Below are positions 7,427 to 10,704 of a stretch of DNA of 10,704 bases, one piece after another (within the stretch, counting starts at the first letter, position 1; every line of letters starts with the position of its first letter). Made by a program: the position numbers and the translations under genes. Origin of the DNA: Acidobacteriota bacterium (GTDB lineage: Bacteria > Acidobacteriota > UBA6911 > RPQK01); contig RPQK01000187.1 in NCBI GenBank assembly GCA_003819755.1, forward strand, positions 1 through 10,704. The letters are read 5' to 3'. The notes under the pieces are model-generated. The model was given only the letters and a program-made list of their open reading frames with translations. It was not told the DNA's origin and made no database searches.

Positions 7427-7432
7427 GTATCT

Positions 7433-7438
7433 CTCCTT
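7433..7438 (-). promoter_or_regulatory. Ribosome binding site of the sugar permease
   Basis: AAGGAG on the minus strand lies 6 nt before the ATG at 7424-7426. It decides the start over an in-frame ATG 25 codons upstream, which lies inside the inverted repeat and has no such site. Confidence 0.8.
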
Positions 7439-7444
7439 GAGCGT

Positions 7445-7553
7445 GTCGGGAGGGGCGACAGAAGGTCTATCCACGAACCAACATGAACCAACACGAACCA
7501 AGCAGCTTGGTTCGTGTTGGTTCGTGGATAGACCTTCTGTCGCGCCGCCGGAC
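7445..7553. repeat. Long inverted repeat with 10-nt tandem units between the pnt genes and the permease
   Basis: The core arms pair perfectly over 28 bp (7455-7482 with 7516-7543). A 10-nt unit is present once more on the left arm (acgaaccaac, atgaaccaac, acgaaccaag), leaving a 10-nt bulge before the inner stem closes on a 3-nt loop at 7503-7505. Outside the core, pairing continues to 7445/7553 with three mismatches exactly 3 nt apart. The outer edge touches the stop codon of the small membrane protein. No T-run follows on the minus strand. It fills most of the gap, leaving 18 nt for the permease leader, so any separate permease promoter would have to overlap it. Confidence 0.9.
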
Positions 7554-7654
7554 TACGGGATCACCAGCAGCACCGCTATCCCAACAATCAAGACAATGAC
7601 GGGGATCCAGAAGTGAATGTCCGTGAGTACCTGCCGGCTGACCGAATTAGTCAT
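7553..7654 (-). CDS. Predicted 33-residue single-span membrane protein after pntB
   Basis: The predicted peptide starts MTNSVSRQVLTDIHFW and continues with a hydrophobic run (about residues 17-33, IPVIVLIVGIAVLLVIP) to a TAG stop. It has a short polar N-terminus and one membrane span. It begins 20 bp after the pntB stop, on the same strand, with GAGG 6 nt before its ATG, so it is placed to be translated from the pnt transcript. A short DIHFW-plus-hydrophobic pattern loosely resembles the C-terminal span of the adjacent permease (DLSMNAFW plus hydrophobic), but this may be chance. I do not recognise a family. A small accessory subunit of the transhydrogenase or permease is a guess. It is too short for most automatic gene callers. 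Confidence 0.6.
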   Translation of the reverse strand: MTNSVSRQVLTDIHFWIPVIVLIVGIAVLLVIP

Positions 7655-7660
7655 TTTTTT

Positions 7661-7664
7661 CCTC
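7661..7664 (-). promoter_or_regulatory. Ribosome binding site of the small membrane protein
   Basis: GAGG followed by six A residues directly precedes the ATG at 7652-7654. It is the main sign, with the hydrophobic span and operon position, that the 33-codon frame is translated. Confidence 0.6.
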
Positions 7665-7674
7665 GATGTTCCTG

Positions 7675-9117
7675 CTAATGGATGCCACCGCCGCCGCTCA
7701 ACTGCTTCGCCAGGCTGCCAACCACCGCCTTCGCGTCACCGAACAACATGTAGGTACGGTCCGCATAATATAGCTCGTTTTCAATTCCCGCAAAGCCGGG
7801 GTTCATCGTGCGCTTGATGGCAAAACAAGTGCGCGCCCGATCGGCATCGATGATAGGCATGCCGAAAATCGGACTGCCCTTGTCGTGGCGTGCAGCCGGA
7901 TTCACCACGTCGTTTGCGCCGATGACGAGGGCGACATCGGCCTGAGGCATCTCCGGGTTGATCGAGTCCATCTCAACCAGCCGGTCATACGGTATCTCGG
8001 CTTCGGCAAGAAGGACATTCATGTGGCCGGGCATCCGGCCGGCTACCGGATGGATGGCAAACTTTACGTCAATCCCCCTCTTGTTAAGCTGCTCGTAGAG
8101 CTCACGGACAAGGTGTTGTGCCTGGGCGACCGCCATGCCATAGCCGGGGATTATCACCACGAGTTGAGCCTGCTCCAGGATCTGGGATGCCCCTTCAATC
8201 GTCTCGGTCTTGACGTTTTTCTTCTCTATCGCGGCCGACGTGGCCTGCACCTGCCCGAACGCCCCGAACAAGACGTTCGTGAAAGACCGGTTCATCGCCC
8301 GGCACATGATGACCGAGAGGATAAAGCCCGAAGACCCGTCCAGTGCTCCGGCGGTTATGAGCAGCTTGTTGTCGAGGACGAATCCCATGGCCACGGCAGA
8401 AAGCCCGGCATACGAGTTAAGCAGGGAGATGACCGTCGGCATGTCGGCGCCGCCTATCGGTATGATCAGGAGAATTCCAAACAGCAGCGAGAGCCCGATG
8501 ATAATCGGGAACAACGTCGACCAGGCGGGGTAGAGGATGAGGGCAACACCGCAGGCAATGGCGACGGCGAGCAGAAAGAGGTTGATGACGTTCTGACCCT
8601 TGTAGGTGACAGGACGCTGCGGGATCCAGCGCAATTCCTGAAGCTTGCCAGCCGCCATCAGGCTCCCGGTAAAAGTCAGAAAGCCGAGAATGATTTCCAC
8701 CGTAATGGCCGTCATGCGAAAGGCGGTCAGTTGCTCAGGCCCTTCATGCAGCCACAGGTAGTATTTAGCCGTGCCCACCAGGCCCGCCGCGAGCCCGCCA
8801 AAGGCATGGGACAGTGCCGTTCGCTGGGGAACGGCGGTCAGGGGTACCCAGGACAGCGGGACGCCGATCGCCGTACCAATCACAACGGCGATGGCGATCG
8901 ACGTGTAGTTCACCACGTCCGGGTTGACCAGAGTTCCGATCACCGCGAGAAGCATGGCGCCGACACCAGCAATGACACCCTTGCGAGCAGTTTTCGGATC
9001 GCTCATCCACTTGAGCGAAAAGATAAACAGCGCCGTGGCCACCAGGTAAGCGACCTGGATCAGGTACAGACTCACAGCGTGGCCCCCGGTTTGCAGAAGG
9101 ATCATGCTCTGAGTCAT
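7675..9117 (-). CDS. pntB: NAD(P) transhydrogenase subunit beta
   Basis: The 480-residue protein has the two parts of PntB. First comes a membrane domain of about nine spans (about 15-290) that carries the proton path, with His104 in SHAFGG matching the E. coli proton-channel His91, and Asn234 in LLNSYAG. It is followed by the NADP-binding domain III. There GYGMAV at 325-330 is the nucleotide fold, HPVAGRMPGHMNVLLAEA covers 356-373, GANDVVNP 400-407, and KRTMNPGFAG 435-444 is the loop over bound NADP(H). The enzyme couples proton re-entry across the inner membrane to hydride transfer from NADH to NADP, supplying NADPH. Length is near the usual 460-480. The start overlaps the pntAB stop as ATGA. 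The C-terminus ends in a Gly-rich tail (SGGGGIH) slightly beyond the usual end. Confidence 0.96.
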   Translation of the reverse strand: MTQSMILLQTGGHAVSLYLIQVAYLVATALFIFSLKWMSDPKTARKGVIAGVGAMLLAVIGTLVNPDVVNYTSIAIAVVIGTAIGVPLSWVPLTAVPQRTALSHAFGGLAAGLVGTAKYYLWLHEGPEQLTAFRMTAITVEIILGFLTFTGSLMAAGKLQELRWIPQRPVTYKGQNVINLFLLAVAIACGVALILYPAWSTLFPIIIGLSLLFGILLIIPIGGADMPTVISLLNSYAGLSAVAMGFVLDNKLLITAGALDGSSGFILSVIMCRAMNRSFTNVLFGAFGQVQATSAAIEKKNVKTETIEGASQILEQAQLVVIIPGYGMAVAQAQHLVRELYEQLNKRGIDVKFAIHPVAGRMPGHMNVLLAEAEIPYDRLVEMDSINPEMPQADVALVIGANDVVNPAARHDKGSPIFGMPIIDADRARTCFAIKRTMNPGFAGIENELYYADRTYMLFGDAKAVVGSLAKQLSGGGGIH

Positions 9118-9485
9118 TTCCGGCCAGGCTCCCTTTGCTTGAACATTTTGAGCATGCGGTCGGTAATCAGAAATCCGCTGACGATATTCGTCGTGGAAGC
9201 TACGACCGCAATCAGCCCGAGGATGTTGATGTAAGTCGGATGCTCGCCGCCTGCGACAATGATGGCGCCGACGACCGCAATCGCTGAAATGGCATTGGTC
9301 AACGACATCAGCGGGGTATGGAGCAGGCGCGACACCCGACGGATTACCTCAAACCCGATGAAAGTCGCGAGCATGAAGACAAACAGCATCGACATGTAGT
9401 CGAAAGTCGGGTCCTGACCAGCCTGCGGTGTGGAGGCTGTTTCGGTCTGCAGAGCCGCGAAAAGAAGCGGCACGTTGAAAATCAT
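9114..9485 (-). CDS. pntAB: NAD(P) transhydrogenase subunit alpha part 2 (membrane part)
   Basis: The 123-residue product is the small membrane subunit found when the alpha chain is split in two, as in Rhodospirillum rubrum. A polar N-terminal stretch (about 14-28) is followed by three predicted spans around 31-48, 60-80 and 85-106. The segment TPLMSLTNAISAIAVVGA is the family signature, and the C-terminus is basic. It forms the proton channel with PntB. The ATG at 9483-9485 is chosen over an in-frame start 44 codons upstream, because GGAG lies 8 nt before it and the family N-terminus fits; the upstream reading would translate the hairpin. It overlaps pntB by ATGA. Confidence 0.92.
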   Translation of the reverse strand: MIFNVPLLFAALQTETASTPQAGQDPTFDYMSMLFVFMLATFIGFEVIRRVSRLLHTPLMSLTNAISAIAVVGAIIVAGGEHPTYINILGLIAVVASTTNIVSGFLITDRMLKMFKQREPGRK

Positions 9486-9493
9486 AAGCTTTT

Positions 9494-9497
9494 CTCC
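9494..9497 (-). promoter_or_regulatory. Ribosome binding site of pntAB
   Basis: GGAG lies 8 nt upstream of the pntAB ATG at 9483-9485. It settles the start against the longer in-frame reading through the inverted repeat. Confidence 0.7.
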
Positions 9498-9502
9498 GTT
9501 TC

Positions 9503-9640
9503 TCAACAGGGCCGCAGGCGCAGCGTTTTTTCGCGGAGCTCGTGGGATCTGCGAACGACTAACGACCAGTCGACCGGTGTTTGGTTGCTGATCGTTCGCA
9601 TCCGACGCGCTCCGCAAAAAACGCTGCGCGGCTCTGTTGA
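9503..9640. repeat. Very long imperfect hairpin between pntAA and pntAB
   Basis: The arms, about 9503-9560 and 9592-9640, align end to end: tcaacag, gccgc, gcagcgtttttt, gcggagc, cgt, ggat and gcgaacga occur in the same order on the left arm and in the reverse complement of the right arm. They are interrupted by small insertions in the left arm (4, 1 and 2 nt) and a few substitutions. A weaker inner stem continues toward the loop near 9572-9580. The inner left part has a 7-nt repeat-like pattern (aacgact, aacgacc). It begins one base after the pntAA stop and ends 17 nt before the pntAB start. The runs of T and A lie within the stem, not after it, so it is not a standard terminator. It probably tunes the ratio or stability of the two messages. 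Confidence 0.85.
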
Positions 9641-9641
9641 C

Positions 9642-10704
9642 CTACTTAACCTTCTCCAGCGCCTCGCGCGTCAGCGCGTGGCGCACTTCCCCGGCGTGGG
9701 TGATGACCGCCTGGCTCAGGATTTCATCGTTCCAGTCCAGATTGAAGGCCTTGTCCTTCCAGAACGCCATGACAAATGCAGTCAGGTTGCGGGAATACAG
9801 CGTGCTCGCATGGACCGGCATAGTGGCCGGCAAGTTGAGCGGAGCGACGATCTTCACCCCATTTTCCACCGCGGTTTCTCCGGGCCGGCTCAGCTCGCAA
9901 TTGCCGCCGCCCTCGGCCGCCAGGTCGACGATAACTGAACCTGGCCGCATCCGGCGGACCATCTCGGCACTGATCAGCTTCGGCGCTAACACCCCGCGGA
10001 TGAGCGCCGTTGTTATGACGACGTCCACCTGGGCGACCTGGTCGGCCAGCAGTTCTTTCTGTCTACGCTTGTCTTCCTCGGACAACTCGCGTGCGTAACC
10101 GCCTCCCGCCGCTGCGCTCTCCTTCAGTTCGATGCCGATATATCGGGCGCCGACGCTTTCGATTTGTTCTTTAACTTCAGGACGCACATCGGTCGCCGTC
10201 ACGCTCGCACCGAGCCGCTTCGCCGTCGCGATTGCCTGCAACCCGGCCACACCGGCGCCGATAACGAAGACTTTGGCGGCGAAAACGGTTCCCGCCGCGG
10301 TCATAAACATCGGAAAATACTTGGGCAATTCCAAGGCAGCCAGCACGACTCCCTTGTATCCCGAGATATTCGCCATTGAGGACAGGGTGTCCATCGTCTG
10401 GGCTCGGGTAATGCGGGGTATGGCATCCGTGGCAAAGGCCGTAACCTGCCGCGCAGCCAACTCGCGAACCGCGTCGAGGTGGCGAGTCGGCATAAGTGTT
10501 GTCAGCAGCATGGTGCCGGGACGCATGAGCTCCACTTCGTTTTGTTCGCCCGGAACCACCAACGGCGGCTGCACCTTCAAAATAAAGTCCGCTTCCCGGT
10601 AAAGGGCAGGGGCGTCAGCCACCAGCCGGGTGCCGGCCTCCGTGTAGGCGGCGTCGGACAGAAAGGCATTGGCGCCGGCCCCTTGTTGAACGAGAATCTC
10701 TATG
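9642..10704 (-). CDS. pntAA: NAD(P) transhydrogenase subunit alpha part 1 (NAD-binding), 5' end outside window
   Basis: About 353 residues are visible; the reading frame stays open to the window edge, so the start is missing, probably by about 30 residues. It is the soluble domain I of transhydrogenase, related to alanine dehydrogenase, which binds NAD(H). The visible N-terminal domain includes VVPGEQNEVELMRPGTM and the family motif RAQTMDTLSSMANISGYKG. The NAD fold GAGVAG is at about visible residues 149-154, with an acidic-arginine end (TDVRPEVKEQI) suited to NAD. Further on comes VDVVITTALIRGVLAPKLI, then MRPGSVIVDLAAEGGGNCE. The protein ends after the domain (ALEKVK) without the membrane part, so the alpha chain is split, with pntAB as its partner. 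Confidence 0.95.
   Translation of the reverse strand, partial: IEILVQQGAGANAFLSDAAYTEAGTRLVADAPALYREADFILKVQPPLVVPGEQNEVELMRPGTMLLTTLMPTRHLDAVRELAARQVTAFATDAIPRITRAQTMDTLSSMANISGYKGVVLAALELPKYFPMFMTAAGTVFAAKVFVIGAGVAGLQAIATAKRLGASVTATDVRPEVKEQIESVGARYIGIELKESAAAGGGYARELSEEDKRRQKELLADQVAQVDVVITTALIRGVLAPKLISAEMVRRMRPGSVIVDLAAEGGGNCELSRPGETAVENGVKIVAPLNLPATMPVHASTLYSRNLTAFVMAFWKDKAFNLDWNDEILSQAVITHAGEVRHALTREALEKVK

Noticed and set aside
7427..7501. Longer N-terminus for the sugar permease starting at an ATG at 7501
   Set aside because: It would translate the inverted repeat, lacks a ribosome site, and adds 25 residues not expected in the family. The ATG at 7424-7426 has AAGGAG 6 nt upstream.
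7445..7553. Intrinsic terminator for the pnt operon
   Set aside because: The stem is strong and well placed, but no T-run follows it on the minus strand, so I annotate it only as an inverted repeat.
7885..9234. 449-codon open frame on the plus strand opposite pntB
   Set aside because: Antisense shadow of a conserved gene. The product is full of charged low-complexity stretches and has no recognisable domain or ribosome site.

Overview
The window is a GC-rich bacterial segment in which every supported gene lies on the minus strand, so transcription runs from position 10704 down to 1. It holds nine protein genes of recognisable families (two cut by the window edges) and one predicted 33-residue membrane protein. 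No tRNA, rRNA, CRISPR array, transposase or phage gene is seen. The host cannot be fixed from this sequence alone. A free-living, probably soil-dwelling heterotroph is likely. Verrucomicrobiota or a related PVC or Acidobacteriota lineage is my guess, from the gene style and the abundance of intergenic hairpin repeats, with low confidence.

Upstream block (10704 to 7553): a proton-translocating NAD(P) transhydrogenase in the three-polypeptide form. It comprises pntAA (NAD-binding domain I, 5' end beyond the window), pntAB (short membrane part) and pntB (membrane part plus NADP-binding domain III). A predicted 33-residue single-span membrane protein follows 20 bp after pntB. pntAB and pntB overlap by ATGA, while pntAA and pntAB are separated by a 156-bp gap filled by a long hairpin.

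Middle (7426 to 6128): a drug/metabolite-transporter superfamily protein of the GRP/RhaT-like sugar porter type, with an unusual C-terminal extension carrying two more predicted membrane spans. It lies next to the catabolic genes and is a plausible substrate importer for them.

Downstream block (5911 to 1): a myo-inositol catabolic cluster. In transcription order it has a transaldolase-family protein, iolB, iolD, iolA/mmsA and the start of an iolE-like gene. IolE, IolD and IolB would take scyllo-inosose to 5-dehydro-2-deoxygluconate, and IolA would turn malonate semialdehyde into acetyl-CoA. The genes for the first oxidation (iolG), the kinase (iolC) and the classical class II aldolase (iolJ) are not in this window. 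The transaldolase-family protein carries the Schiff-base lysine. It has Gln where transaldolases have Glu, as fructose-6-phosphate aldolase does, so it is a candidate for the missing carbon-carbon cleavage step.

The most unusual feature is the spacing. Every gap longer than 34 bp (five of five) contains a long inverted repeat, and the five repeats have five different sequences. Several are built from 7- to 10-nt tandem units. Tight junctions (two ATGA overlaps, a 20-bp gap and a 34-bp gap) have none, apart from one 6-bp hairpin.
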